64,000 nt of DNA. Origin: Nocardia inohanensis NBRC 100128 (lineage in GTDB: Bacteria > Actinomycetota > Actinomycetes > Mycobacteriales > Mycobacteriaceae). The position numbers were made by a program, and so were the translations under genes. The stretch covers positions 1,240,001 through 1,304,000 of the forward strand of contig NZ_BDBK01000001.1 of NCBI RefSeq assembly GCF_001612945.1. Reading direction: 5' to 3'. Below, piece by piece: positions 25,489-35,054 of the stretch (the first letter of the stretch is position 1; each line of letters starts with the position of its first letter). Under the pieces are notes generated by a model that made no database searches, was not told the DNA's origin, and worked only from the letters and a program-made list of their open reading frames with translations.

Positions 25489-26335
25489 CCTTGTTCTCAC
25501 TCAGCTCCCCGGCACCGCTCTGCACGAGCCGCGCGAAGATATCGAGTGCGGTATGCCCCAAGGCGATCGGAGCCCCGACACTCTCGGCCGATTCGACGCC
25601 GATGCGCGTGTCCTTCAACCGCAGAGCGCCCGTGAACGCGATATCCCGATCGTGACCGCCCGCGAGCATGCCATCGGCGACGCGAATGACCGTCGGGCTG
25701 GCCGCCACACTGCGCGAAAGCGTATCCACCACCGTCGGCAGATCCAGCCCCGCCAGCTCGGCGGTACGCAACGCCTCGGCCGTCGCCGCGATCTGGATGG
25801 AGCCGAGAAGGTTCTGCACCAGCTTGTACGCCGTCCCCGCCCCTACCTCGCCGAACCGGACGACCCTGGTGCACAGCGGTGCCAGCAGCGGCCGAGCGTC
25901 CGCGAGGTCTTCGGTCCCGCCGCCGACGAAAAGCACCAGTTCACCCGCCGCAGCCGCCGCCGGCAAGCCGGTCACGGGGCAATCGAGATATCGAAGTTCC
26001 CGCGCCGCAGCGTGTTTCGCCAACTCCAGCACCCACGGACGCGACAATGTCGAGCATTCGACGGCAAAGGCTCCCGACTCTGCCCCCGCCAGCGCCCCCT
26101 CGGCACCGAGCCAAACCGCCTCGGAAGCGGCATCATCGGCCACCATCGAGATGATCATCTCCGCGCCCCGCGCAGCCGCCCACGGTGACTCCGCCACCAC
26201 CGCCCCCCGCGCCGCCAGATCCGCGGCCTTCCCCGCCGACCGATTGAACACGGTCACGTCATGCCCCGCGTCCATCAACCGCCCCGCCATGCCCGCACCC
26301 ATTCGGCCCAACCCGAGAAACCCGATCTTCGCCAC
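25466..26335 (-). CDS. 3-hydroxyisobutyrate dehydrogenase-like NAD(P)-dependent oxidoreductase
   Basis: The 289-residue protein is a beta-hydroxyacid dehydrogenase. The Rossmann motif GLGRMG lies at 8-13, the substrate motif DCPVTG (118-123) replaces the usual DAPVSG, and the catalytic Lys171 is in YKLVQNLLG. It could act on 3-hydroxyisobutyrate, tartronate semialdehyde or a related acid, or be an imine reductase-like member; sequence alone does not decide. It stands alone and overlaps the convergent LLM gene. Confidence 0.85.
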   Translation of the reverse strand: MAKIGFLGLGRMGAGMAGRLMDAGHDVTVFNRSAGKAADLAARGAVVAESPWAAARGAEMIISMVADDAASEAVWLGAEGALAGAESGAFAVECSTLSRPWVLELAKHAAARELRYLDCPVTGLPAAAAAGELVLFVGGGTEDLADARPLLAPLCTRVVRFGEVGAGTAYKLVQNLLGSIQIAATAEALRTAELAGLDLPTVVDTLSRSVAASPTVIRVADGMLAGGHDRDIAFTGALRLKDTRIGVESAESVGAPIALGHTALDIFARLVQSGAGELSENKVIDLLRE

Positions 26336-26640
26336 GCCGGAACCCTACCCCCGCGGCGTGGCTGGTGAATTCCGCACCACCAGCGGCAAATAGGGTCAGC
26401 CACGGGGCCGCGGCATCACCGGACTGATCCTGCGACTGCGCCAGGAATTCCGCGGCTCCACCCGCGGCCGCGAGCAACTCGCGCAGGGTTGCCGAGTTGG
26501 ATCGGCTGTCGCATACGTCGGCCTCGAGCCGGAACTCGAATGACGGGGAATTGCCGCAGCATCCGCTGCTTTTCCCGTTCGAGTCGAACGAGTTCGCGCA
26601 CTCGCAGTCGCGGACCGCCGAAAACCGCACTGCCACAATC
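26336..26640. other. Gene-poor stretch with degraded sequence
   Basis: No convincing intact gene is present between the dehydrogenase start and the fragment at 26641. Open frames exist on both strands but none has recognisable motifs, a good start site or a matching partner, and base use is less regular than in neighbouring genes. It looks like eroded coding sequence. Confidence 0.4.
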
Positions 26641-26793
26641 GGAACCTATTCGCATACGGTGGTGATTCCGGATGTGGAGCAGGCCGAGGTGCTGGATCGG
26701 ATCCGGTCTTGTTTGCGGAGCCGGCCGGAGACCGGTGGCGGGGAATTCGAATTGCCCTTGCGTACCAGGGTGATTCGCGCCGTTGTGAAATGA
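26641..26793 (+). pseudogene. C-terminal fragment of a class I SAM methyltransferase-like gene
   Basis: The last 50 codons before the stop at 26793 read like the end of an actinobacterial SAM-dependent methyltransferase: GTYSHTVVIPDVEQAEVL, then a short helix, then GGGEFELPLRTRVIRA, the usual final strand ending (F-E-L-P-x-x-T-x-V). No upstream SAM-binding region is found in any frame within reach, so only a tail remains. This rests on my memory of the family pattern and not on an alignment. Confidence 0.45.
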
Positions 26794-26878
26794 GGGTGGT
26801 GGGAACTGGGCGGTCGCACTGATAGATCCGTTTCCGACACGCGCACCGTGCGGTGACAGGCATTCCGGGGTCGGTGAT

Positions 26879-27286
26879 GTGATGGTGGGAGGCATGACGG
26901 GTTCAATCACTGACGCGGATACGGTCCTGCTCACCAGGGAAGCGGCCGACGCGGTCTCCGGTGCGGTGAACGCGCGGGCCGAGAGCGAGGCCGGGATGGC
27001 TTTGCCGCCGCTGGTGTGGGTGTGGAATCGCGGGGTGTTCGCGCTGCCGGACTCCGAGGGTGCGGAGGTGGAGTTCCGGGGGCGGGTGGAACCGGGAGGG
27101 TATCCGGCGGGGGCGCACGAGCAATTGCTGGCTTGGGCGGCGGCGCTCGGACTGACCGAGATCACCACGCGGGTGGAGCGCGAGCACGGGCGGCGCACCT
27201 ATTCGGGACTGCTGGCGGGATCGCGCATCCGGATCAGTGGACGCACCGATGAATTCGGCGCCGACGGGGCGTCGGTACGGATATGA
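26879..27286 (+). CDS. Small conserved protein of unknown function, paralogue B
   Basis: I do not recognise this 135-residue protein beyond its relation to the one at 3208-3591. They share LLAWA-x-AL-x-L-x-E and the C-terminal GRR-x-x-SG-x-LAGS-x-IRI motif (here GRRTYSGLLAGSRIRI). It is predicted soluble. The start could be GTG 26879, ATG 26882 or ATG 26894; the last has GGGAGG too close for normal use. Its stop overlaps the ATG of the hydrolase gene that follows (ATGA), so the two are translated together. Confidence 0.62.
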   Translation: MMVGGMTGSITDADTVLLTREAADAVSGAVNARAESEAGMALPPLVWVWNRGVFALPDSEGAEVEFRGRVEPGGYPAGAHEQLLAWAAALGLTEITTRVEREHGRRTYSGLLAGSRIRISGRTDEFGADGASVRI

Positions 27287-28152
27287 CGACCCATACCCTC
27301 GAACTGCCGGATGCCGATCTCGTGTACGACGTGCACGGACCGCTGCCCACCGCCGACGGCCGCCCGCCGTTGCTGCTGATCGGGCAGCCGATGTGCGCCG
27401 AAGGGTTCGCCGCCCTGGTGGCCCAGTTCCCGGATCGCACCGTGGTCACCTACGACCCGCGCGGGCTCGGTCGCAGCGAGCGCAGGGACGGCAAGGTCGA
27501 GAACACGCCGCAGGGCCAGGCCGAGGATCTGCACGCGCTGATCGCGGCGCTCGGAGCGGGACCGGTGGAGGTGTTCGGCAGCAGCGGCGGCGCGGTCACC
27601 GGGCTGGCGCTGGTTACCGCGCACCCGGGCGATGTGCGCACGCTGGTCGCGCACGAACCGCCGATCATCCCCGTGCTGCCCGATGCCGCGGCCGCTGAAC
27701 GGGCGCGCGCCGGCACCCGGGAAGCCTACGAGGCCAAGGGCTTCGGGGCGGGCATGGCGGACTTCATCGCCATGACCTCGTGGCAGGGCGAGTACACCGA
27801 CGACTACTTCGCCCAGCCCGCACCCGATCCGGCCATGTTCGGCCTGCCCACCGAGGACGACGGCAAGCGTGACGATCCGCTGCTCTCCGACCACTCCTGG
27901 GCGGTCAGCGGCTACCGGCCCGACGCCGCCGCCCTGACCGCCGCACCCACCCGCGTGGTCATCGCGGTGGGCGAGGAATCCGCGGGCACCTTCTGCGCGC
28001 GCACCGCGGCGGCCACAGCCGAACTGATCGGACAGCAGGCCACCGTATTCCCCAGCCATCACGGCGGTTTCATGGGTGGCGAGTACGGTTACGCCGGTCA
28101 ACCGGAAGCCTTCGGCCGCAGGCTGCGCGAGGTGCTCGACAGCCAGGGCTGA
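27283..28152 (+). CDS. Alpha/beta hydrolase
   Basis: The 289-residue protein has an alpha/beta hydrolase fold with the nucleophile elbow GSSGG (Ser101), preceded by the TYDPRGLGRSERR segment typical of the family, and a C-terminal His in PSHHGGF. It resembles many Nocardia hydrolases of unknown substrate. It is coupled to the small protein upstream by a four-base overlap. It ends 62 bases before the convergent M1 peptidase. Confidence 0.87.
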   Translation: MTTHTLELPDADLVYDVHGPLPTADGRPPLLLIGQPMCAEGFAALVAQFPDRTVVTYDPRGLGRSERRDGKVENTPQGQAEDLHALIAALGAGPVEVFGSSGGAVTGLALVTAHPGDVRTLVAHEPPIIPVLPDAAAAERARAGTREAYEAKGFGAGMADFIAMTSWQGEYTDDYFAQPAPDPAMFGLPTEDDGKRDDPLLSDHSWAVSGYRPDAAALTAAPTRVVIAVGEESAGTFCARTAAATAELIGQQATVFPSHHGGFMGGEYGYAGQPEAFGRRLREVLDSQG

Positions 28153-28214
28153 TCGGCCGGGGTTCGCGGCGGGGAAGCCGCGCGGGCCACGGTCCGTGCG
28201 GAGTCCGCGAACTC

Positions 28215-29564
28215 CTAGGCCGGACGTGAGGGCCGGTGTTCCCGCGGGAGCGGGGGCAGCGGCCGCGCGTAGAGCCAGCCGTCCCAGAGCGGGCGCAGCG
28301 ATCCGGCACTGTAATGCCCGGCCAGATCGGTGAATTCGTCGGTGGTGACCGAGGCGTGCCGGTAGCGGGCGGTCCATTCGCGCAGCAGATCGAAGAAGGC
28401 GCGATCACCCAGTTCGAGACGCAGGGCGTGCAAGGTCAGCGCGCCGCGCTTGTAGACGCGATCGTCGAACATGAACTTCGGACCGGGATCGGCGAGCGTC
28501 AGATCCTGGGGGAGACGGGCGAGGACGGCGTGCGCCGCGCGGGCCTGCTGATCCGCGCTGGGCCCGCCGGACGCCTCGGACCAGATCCACTCCGCGTAGC
28601 AGGCGAAGCCCTCGTGCAGCCAGATATCGCGCCAGCGCCGGATGGTGAGGCTGTTGCCGAACCACTGGTGCGCCAGCTCGTGTGCGACCAGCCGCTCCGA
28701 ACCCCGATGCCCGTCACAGTGATTCGCGCCGAAGGTCGAGATGCCCTGTGCCTCGATGGGGATTTCGAGCTCGTCGTCGGTGACCACCACGGTGTATCCC
28801 TCGAACGGGTACGGCCCGAACTTCTCGGTGAACACCTCCATCATGCGCGGCTGCCGGGCGAAGTCGTGCTCGAACTCGACGCGCAGCCGCGGCGGCAGAA
28901 TCGCCTGCATCGGCACCGATCCGCGCGGCGCGTCGATCCGCTGCTTACGATATTGCCCGATCTGAATGGTCGCCAGATAGCTGGCCATCGGCTCGGATTG
29001 CTCGTACACCCAGGTGGTTTGGCTGGCCTTGGTCTGCTTGCGCATGAGGGTGCCGTTGGCCAGCGCGTAGTACGGCGAATCGGTGGTGATCGAAATCCGG
29101 TAGCTGGCTTTGGAACTCGGGTGGTCGTCGCACGGGAACCAGGAGGCCGCGCCATTGGGCTGACTGGCCACCAGCGCGCCGTCGGTCAGCTCCTCCCAGC
29201 CGACCTCGCCCCACAATCCGCGAATCGGCTTGGGCGGGCCCGCGTACTGCACGACCAGCGCCAGCACGCCGCCCGCCGGAATCCGCTGCTGCGGGGTGAC
29301 GGTCAGCTTGCCGCGCTGATGGGTGAAGCGCGCGGCCTTGACGCCGTTGACGAAAACCTTGGATACCGCCAGGGATTGGGACAGGTCCAGCGCGAAGCGA
29401 TCGCGCACCTCGGTGGTGACCGCGGTGATCTCGGCGCGCGCGGCCAGCCGGTTCGCCGCCACCTTGTAGACCAGCTCCAGGTCGTAGCGCGAGACCCGGT
29501 AGCCGCGGTTCCCGTTCTGCGGCAGGTAGTCGTCGATGGGCGTGTCGGCACCCTTGCCCGGCAT
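28215..29564 (-). CDS. M1-family zinc metallopeptidase
   Basis: The 449-residue protein is an M1 aminopeptidase-like enzyme reduced to the N-terminal beta domain and the catalytic domain. HELAH (His295, Glu296, His299) and Glu318 (WLHEGFA) form the zinc site. The exopeptidase motif that is GAMEN in classical members reads EAQG (271-274). It has no signal peptide. GGAGGTGA ten bases upstream fits the ATG at 29564, which overlaps the stop of the large NRPS-like gene (TGATG), so the two are coupled. Confidence 0.9.
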   Translation of the reverse strand: MPGKGADTPIDDYLPQNGNRGYRVSRYDLELVYKVAANRLAARAEITAVTTEVRDRFALDLSQSLAVSKVFVNGVKAARFTHQRGKLTVTPQQRIPAGGVLALVVQYAGPPKPIRGLWGEVGWEELTDGALVASQPNGAASWFPCDDHPSSKASYRISITTDSPYYALANGTLMRKQTKASQTTWVYEQSEPMASYLATIQIGQYRKQRIDAPRGSVPMQAILPPRLRVEFEHDFARQPRMMEVFTEKFGPYPFEGYTVVVTDDELEIPIEAQGISTFGANHCDGHRGSERLVAHELAHQWFGNSLTIRRWRDIWLHEGFACYAEWIWSEASGGPSADQQARAAHAVLARLPQDLTLADPGPKFMFDDRVYKRGALTLHALRLELGDRAFFDLLREWTARYRHASVTTDEFTDLAGHYSAGSLRPLWDGWLYARPLPPLPREHRPSRPA

Positions 29565-32500
29565 CAGCGGCTCACCTCCGCGCGATCGGTCCACGGTGCG
29601 ATGGGATTGCCCCACCAGCGGCTCGAGGGCGGCACCGTATCGCCGCGCATGACCAGCGACGCCGGGCCGATGGTCGCGCCCGCGCCGATGCTCGCGGCCG
29701 GCAGCGCCACACAGTGCGGGCCCAAAGTGGCTCCCGCGCCGAGGGTCACGGTGTCCATGGCCATGATCCGGTCGTGGAAGAGATGCGTCTGCACCACACA
29801 CCCCCGTTCCACGGTCGCGCCGTCGCCGAGGGTCACCAGGTCGGCCTCCGGCAGCCAATAGGATTCGCACCATACCCCGCGGCCGATCTTCGCGCCGAGC
29901 CCGCGCAGCCAGAGGTTCAGTACCGGCGTACCCGTCGCGGCGCGCGCGAACCAGGGTGCGGCGACGTGTTCGACGAAGGTGTCGGCGACCTCGTTGCGCC
30001 ACACGAACGAACTCCACAGCGGATGCTCCTCGGCGCGGATACGCCCCACGAGCAGCCATTTCGCGATCACCGAGGTGGCGCCGGCGATCGCCCCGGCGGC
30101 CAGCAGCACCAGACCGCTGAGCAGCGCGGTCGCCAGATGCCCGAGGGTCTGGGCCAGCCAGGCCAGGGTGAACAGCACGCCCAGTCCGATGCCGAAGGTC
30201 ACCATGACGGGGATCAGCCGGCAGGTCTCCACCACCGCGCGCGCCACCTTCAACCGCCACGGCGGATCGAAAGTGCGGGCGGTGTCGGTGGTTTCGGCGG
30301 CACGGCGCAGGCGGATCGGCGGGCTGCCCAGCCACGACGATCCGGCCTTGGACTTGGATGGCGCGGCCGAAAGCACCGCCACCAGGCCGTTCTTGGGCAC
30401 GCGGCGACCGGGCGCGGTCATACCGGAATTGCCGAGGAAAGCGCGCTTGCCGACCTTGGATTCGCCGATGCGCAGCCAGCCGCCGCCCAATTCGTAACTG
30501 GCGACCATGGTGTCGTCGGCCAGGAACGCGCCGTCGGCGACGGTGGTGAATTTCGGCAGCAGCAGCACGGTGGAGGCTTCCACGCTCTTGCCGATCTTCG
30601 CGCCCAGCAGGCGCAGCCAGCCCGGGGTGAGCAGGCTGGCGTAGAGCGGGAACAGGAAGGTGCGGGCCGAATCCAGCAGGCGTTCGGTGGCCCAGGCCTG
30701 CCAGCCCGCACGGCTGCGCACCGGATGATGGCCTTCGACCAGGCCGATGCTCAGCAGTCGCACCAGCACGATGGTGACCACCGCGTACACACCCAGGCTC
30801 ACCAGCATGGCCACCGGCAGGATGGCGAAGGCGCGCCCGAGACCGGCGGTGAGGGTGGTGGTGTCGCGAATCCACCAGGCGATGAGCGCGCCGCCGGAAC
30901 CCAAGCCCAGGATGGGGACGGCGGCCAGCAGCATGGAGCTGATGCCGAAGATGGCGACCCAGTGCGGGGCGCGGGCGGGCGTCCAGGCGGGCCAGCGGTG
31001 CTGGGCCTTACCGACTTTCACGGCGGGGGAGCCGGCCCATTCCTGTTCGGCCTTCACCTTCCCCGAGACCGCGGAGCCGGGAGCGATCTCGGCATTGCGG
31101 CCGATTCGGGTGCCGGGCAGCAGGATCGAACGTGCGCCGACCACGGCTCCCGGGCCGATGACGATCGGTCCGATGTGGACAGTGTCGCCGTCGATCCAGT
31201 AGCCGGACAGGTCCACTTCGGGTTCGACGCTGCATCCGTCGCCGAGTTCCAGCAGGCCGGTCACCGGCGGCAGGGTGTGCAGGTCGACGCCCTTGCCGAC
31301 GCGTGCGCCCAGCGCCCGCGCGAACGGGACCATCCACGGTGCGCCGGAGAGGTTCTCGGCACCGCTGGCCTCCGAGAGCCGGACCGCCGCCCAGAGCCGC
31401 AGATGCACGGATCCGCCGCGCGGATGGCTGCCCGCTTCGACGGTGCTGAGCAGCAATCGGGAACCGGCCACGCACAATGCCATGCGGCCGGGCGGGGAGA
31501 TGAACAGTACGAACGCCAGCAGCGTCCACCACCACGACAGGTGCGGCAGCCACGGCAGCGAGCCCGACCAGGCGGCGATATTGCCGACGATGGCCAGCCA
31601 GGTCAGCCACTGCAAACCGGTGAGCGTGGTGAGCGGAATGGTGGCGAGCACCTGGAACACCTGGGCGGGCAACGGAACCGGAGCCACCCGCCGTTCCTGC
31701 ACCGCCACGCTCGGCGCGCTCGCGTCCATGAAGGCGGCGAGGGCGCCCAGGCGGGGATGGTCGTAGAGGTCGGCGACCGCGATGGTGGGCTGACGCTCGC
31801 GCAATGCCGTCACCAGCTGCGCCGCGGCCAGAGAGCCGCCGCCGAGGTCGAAGAAGTCGGCGTTCGGGTCGTTGACCTCGGCCCCGAGAATCGAATCCCA
31901 GAGTCCGGCAACCCATTGCTCGGTCGGCGAGAGCCCGGCTTCGGCGGTCGCCGCGGTTGCCTTGGGCAGCGGCCACGGTAGGGCATCGCGGTCCACCTTG
32001 CCCGAAGTCCGGGTGGGCATATCGGCGACGACAGCGAGGCGGGGGACCAGCGGAGCCGGAAGTTGTTCCGCCAGGATCGCTCTGGCGGCGGCCAGGTCGT
32101 ACCCGGCTTCGGGTCCGGTCAGGTATCCGACCAGGATCTTGTTGCCCGCCTTGGTGCTTCGGATGGCGGCGGCCGCGCCCGTCACACCCGGCAGATGCTG
32201 GAGCGCATTGTCGATCTCGCCCAATTCGATACGACGCCCGCCGAGCTTGATCTGATCGTCGGCACGCCCCAGGAACACCAGGCCCGCGCTGTCGTTGCGC
32301 ACCAGATCGCCACTGCGATAGGCCCGTTCCCACCCCACCGACGGCAGCGGCGCGTACTTCTCGGCATCCTTGGCCGGATCCAGATAGCGCGCCAGCCCGA
32401 CGCCGCCGATCACCAGCTCACCGGATTCGCCCTCGCCCACCGGATTTCCGCCGGCATCGATGACGGTGAGATCCCAGCCGTCCAGCGGCAGCCCGATCCG

Positions 32501-33526
32501 GATCGGGAAGCTGCCGTCCAGCAGCGCCGCGCAGGCGACCACGGTCGCCTCGGTCGGCCCGTAGGTGTTCCACACCTCGCGCTCGGAATCCTGATTGCCC
32601 GCCAGCCGCTCCGCCAGCTCCGGCGGTACCGCCTCGCCGCCGAAGATGAGCAGCCGCACCGCTTCCAGCGCCTCGGCGGGCCAGGTCGCCGCCAGCGTCG
32701 GCACCGTGGAGACGATGCTGATCTCCCGCCGGATGAGCCACGGCCCCAGATCCGCGCCGGTCCGAACCAGCGCGCGCGGCGCGGGCACCAGGCACGCCCC
32801 GTGCCGCCACGCCAGCCACATCTCCTCGCACGAGGCATCGAACGCGACCGACAAGCCGGCCAGCACCCGATCCCCGGGCCCGATCGGAGCCTGCCGCAAG
32901 AACAGCTCCGCCTCGGCATCCACGAACGCCGCCGCGTTCAGATGCGTGACCGCAACACCTTTCGGCGTGCCGGTCGAGCCGGAGGTGAAGATGATCCACG
33001 CGTCATCGCCGGTGTCGGGCAGCCGCGCGTCGCGTGTGGCGGCGGCCACGTCGAGCGAATCGAACTCGGCCGCCAGGCTTGCCGTGCTCTCCGCCGAGCC
33101 CGGAGCCGCTGCGGCGCGCGGGGTTTCGATACCGTCCGCGGTCACCATCGCGGTGACCTTCGCCTCGCCGAAGACCAGGCGGGCGCGCTCGTCCGGGTCG
33201 TCGGCGTCGACGGGGACGTAGGCGGCGCCGGCGTGCAGGACGGCGAGGATGGTGATGTAGAGGGCGCGGGTGCCCGACGGCATGCGGACGCCGACGCGGT
33301 CGCCGCGGCGCACCCCGGCGGCGGTGAGCGCGCTCACCACCCGGTCGATTTCGGTGCGCAGCTCGGCATAGGTGAGGACGATCTCGCCGTCGTCGATGGC
33401 CGGGGCATCGGGGTAGGCCGACGTGGTCGCGGTGAGGATGTCGACCAGGGTGCGGGCCGGGGGCGCCAGCGCGGCCCGCAACAGCGGGGACGCGTCGGGG
33501 GAGATATCGGCCTGCGGTTGCGGCAT
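29564..33526 (-). CDS. Pls/PosA-type NRPS-like protein (A domain, carrier, membrane/beta-helix C-terminal region)
   Basis: The 1320-residue protein begins with an adenylation domain (about 1-510; [15 protein letters not shown] for ATP binding), followed by a carrier domain with phosphopantetheine serine in DLGGGSLAAAQL (near residue 555). The last 700 residues alternate predicted membrane helices with left-handed beta-helix hexapeptide stretches (for example TIGAGATIGPASLVMRGD). This is the layout of the polylysine-synthetase-like terminal region (TIGR02353). Such proteins join amino acids without condensation domains. ATG 33526 is preferred over 33547 because AGGTGGG lies about nine bases before it. 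The coupled M1 peptidase could trim or release the product. Confidence 0.85.
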   Translation of the reverse strand: MPQPQADISPDASPLLRAALAPPARTLVDILTATTSAYPDAPAIDDGEIVLTYAELRTEIDRVVSALTAAGVRRGDRVGVRMPSGTRALYITILAVLHAGAAYVPVDADDPDERARLVFGEAKVTAMVTADGIETPRAAAAPGSAESTASLAAEFDSLDVAAATRDARLPDTGDDAWIIFTSGSTGTPKGVAVTHLNAAAFVDAEAELFLRQAPIGPGDRVLAGLSVAFDASCEEMWLAWRHGACLVPAPRALVRTGADLGPWLIRREISIVSTVPTLAATWPAEALEAVRLLIFGGEAVPPELAERLAGNQDSEREVWNTYGPTEATVVACAALLDGSFPIRIGLPLDGWDLTVIDAGGNPVGEGESGELVIGGVGLARYLDPAKDAEKYAPLPSVGWERAYRSGDLVRNDSAGLVFLGRADDQIKLGGRRIELGEIDNALQHLPGVTGAAAAIRSTKAGNKILVGYLTGPEAGYDLAAARAILAEQLPAPLVPRLAVVADMPTRTSGKVDRDALPWPLPKATAATAEAGLSPTEQWVAGLWDSILGAEVNDPNADFFDLGGGSLAAAQLVTALRERQPTIAVADLYDHPRLGALAAFMDASAPSVAVQERRVAPVPLPAQVFQVLATIPLTTLTGLQWLTWLAIVGNIAAWSGSLPWLPHLSWWWTLLAFVLFISPPGRMALCVAGSRLLLSTVEAGSHPRGGSVHLRLWAAVRLSEASGAENLSGAPWMVPFARALGARVGKGVDLHTLPPVTGLLELGDGCSVEPEVDLSGYWIDGDTVHIGPIVIGPGAVVGARSILLPGTRIGRNAEIAPGSAVSGKVKAEQEWAGSPAVKVGKAQHRWPAWTPARAPHWVAIFGISSMLLAAVPILGLGSGGALIAWWIRDTTTLTAGLGRAFAILPVAMLVSLGVYAVVTIVLVRLLSIGLVEGHHPVRSRAGWQAWATERLLDSARTFLFPLYASLLTPGWLRLLGAKIGKSVEASTVLLLPKFTTVADGAFLADDTMVASYELGGGWLRIGESKVGKRAFLGNSGMTAPGRRVPKNGLVAVLSAAPSKSKAGSSWLGSPPIRLRRAAETTDTARTFDPPWRLKVARAVVETCRLIPVMVTFGIGLGVLFTLAWLAQTLGHLATALLSGLVLLAAGAIAGATSVIAKWLLVGRIRAEEHPLWSSFVWRNEVADTFVEHVAAPWFARAATGTPVLNLWLRGLGAKIGRGVWCESYWLPEADLVTLGDGATVERGCVVQTHLFHDRIMAMDTVTLGAGATLGPHCVALPAASIGAGATIGPASLVMRGDTVPPSSRWWGNPIAPWTDRAEVSR

Positions 33527-33690
33527 CGGGTACAGCCCACCTCTCATCGAACGGCCCTGCGCTTCGGCGTTCGTTGTTTCATATGAGGGTTACCAATTGG
33601 CAAACACTTGGGTGGCCACCCGCTCACGGTACCCGTGTTTCAGAAGTCGCCTTCGCCCGGTTCCGCGGTGTGTCATGCCAGACTGGGGGC

Positions 33691-34848
33691 GTGAGCGAGC
33701 CGTCGAAGCAAACGGATACCGACCGGACCGGCAATCCCGCACCGCCCGACCGTGGCGCGGTCATCGGGCGCGGAATGCTGTGGCTCGCAAAGTGGTCGCT
33801 CTGCCTGGTCGCCATCGCGGCCGGCGCCTGGGTCCTGGACTATCTGCTGGCCAAGTTCTGGGTCGCGGTGCTGCCCATGGCCTTGGCACTGGTCGTGGCC
33901 ACGGTGCTGTGGCCGCCGACCCGCTGGCTGACCCAGCACGGGTTGCGGCCCGCGCTGGCCGCCTCCATCACCACGCTCGGGCTGCTCGGCATCCTGGCCG
34001 GGGTGATCGCGCTGATCGTGCCGTCGGTGGTGGACCAGGCGCCGGATCTGGCGGCGCAATCCACCAAGGGCGTCAATCAGGTCCGCGATTGGTTGCAGGG
34101 GCCGCCGCTGAACATCCGCCAGGAGCAATTGGATTCGGCGGTCGATGCCATCGTGACCCGGTTGCAGTCCAGCGCCGAACGCATCGCCACCGGCGTGTTC
34201 ACCGGCGTCAGCACCGCCACCTCGGCGATCGTCACCCTGTTCCTGGTGCTCATGCTGGCGTTCTTCTTCGTCAAGGACGGGCCGAAGCTGCTGCCGTGGC
34301 TGCACACCCACCTCGGCAGCCCGAGCGGCCGCCATATCGAAGAGGTGCTCAATCGGATCTGGGTCACCCTCGGCGGCTTCATCCGCACCCAGGCGCTGGT
34401 CAGTTTGATCGACGCGGTGCTGATCGGCGGCGGGCTGGTGATCCTAGGGGTGCCGCTGGCCTCGGTGCTGACGGTGCTGACCTTCCTCGGCGGCTTCGTG
34501 CCCATCGTCGGTGCGTTCGTGGCGGGCGCGCTGGCGGTACTGGTCGCGCTGGTGGCCAAGGGGCTCACCACCGCGCTCATCGTGCTGGCCATCATCGTGG
34601 TGGTGCAGCAACTGGAAGGCAATGTGCTGCAACCGGTATTGCAGAGCCGCAGTATGCAGTTGCACGCGGTGGTCGTGCTGCTGGCCATCACCGTCGGCGG
34701 TTCGCTGTACGGGATCGTGGGCGCGTTCCTGGCGGTGCCGGTGGTGGCGGTCATCGCGGTCGTATTCCGTTATGTCAGTGAGCAGATCGATCTCGCTACC
34801 GCGCCGGCGCCCGCCGAGCCGGAGCCGGAGCCCGATCCCGCCGCCTGA
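33691..34848 (+). CDS. AI-2E family transporter (PerM/YdiK-like)
   Basis: The 385-residue protein has about eight predicted membrane helices arranged as in the AI-2E permease family: two hairpins at the N terminus, a soluble stretch (about 110-190), and a conserved C-terminal block with GGFVPIVGAF and QQLEGNVLQPVL. Despite the name, most members are not proven to carry AI-2; some act as ion/proton antiporters. The tail is rich in Pro and Glu. GTG at 33691 has GGGGG just before it. Confidence 0.87.
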   Translation: MSEPSKQTDTDRTGNPAPPDRGAVIGRGMLWLAKWSLCLVAIAAGAWVLDYLLAKFWVAVLPMALALVVATVLWPPTRWLTQHGLRPALAASITTLGLLGILAGVIALIVPSVVDQAPDLAAQSTKGVNQVRDWLQGPPLNIRQEQLDSAVDAIVTRLQSSAERIATGVFTGVSTATSAIVTLFLVLMLAFFFVKDGPKLLPWLHTHLGSPSGRHIEEVLNRIWVTLGGFIRTQALVSLIDAVLIGGGLVILGVPLASVLTVLTFLGGFVPIVGAFVAGALAVLVALVAKGLTTALIVLAIIVVVQQLEGNVLQPVLQSRSMQLHAVVVLLAITVGGSLYGIVGAFLAVPVVAVIAVVFRYVSEQIDLATAPAPAEPEPEPDPAA

Positions 34849-34877
34849 ACGCGCGTGATACCCACGGGCTCAACGCA

Positions 34878-34897
34878 ACTGGTTCCGGTAAACCAGT
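34878..34897. repeat. Inverted repeat between permease and P450 genes
   Basis: ACTGGTT (34878-34884) and AACCAGT (34891-34897) pair over 7 bases with a 6-base loop, 30 bases after the AI-2E gene stop and about 160 bases before the P450 start. It can be a weak terminator or an operator. Confidence 0.35.
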
Positions 34898-35054
34898 CGG
34901 TCCGGTGACCTGCAATCCTTCCGCAAAGGTGGGCGACCCGCCCGCGTGCTGCTAATCTGGCCCCCGCCGCCGAGGTGCAGCGCGCCGGCCGGGTTCGCTC
35001 GCCGCCGCGCCGCCTTCGAAACCGGCTGTCGGACAAGGATTGTGAGGTTGGCAG

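Noticed and set aside
28153..28214. GTTCGCGG/CCGCGAAC arms between convergent hydrolase and M1 genes as terminator
   Set aside because: The arms are eight bases with a loop of over 30 bases; not a convincing hairpin.
29567..30875. Apparent N-terminal extension of the M1 peptidase on the minus strand
   Set aside because: The extension is Arg/Gly/His-rich, has no domain and overlaps the NRPS-like gene in another frame. The peptidase has a good start at 29564.
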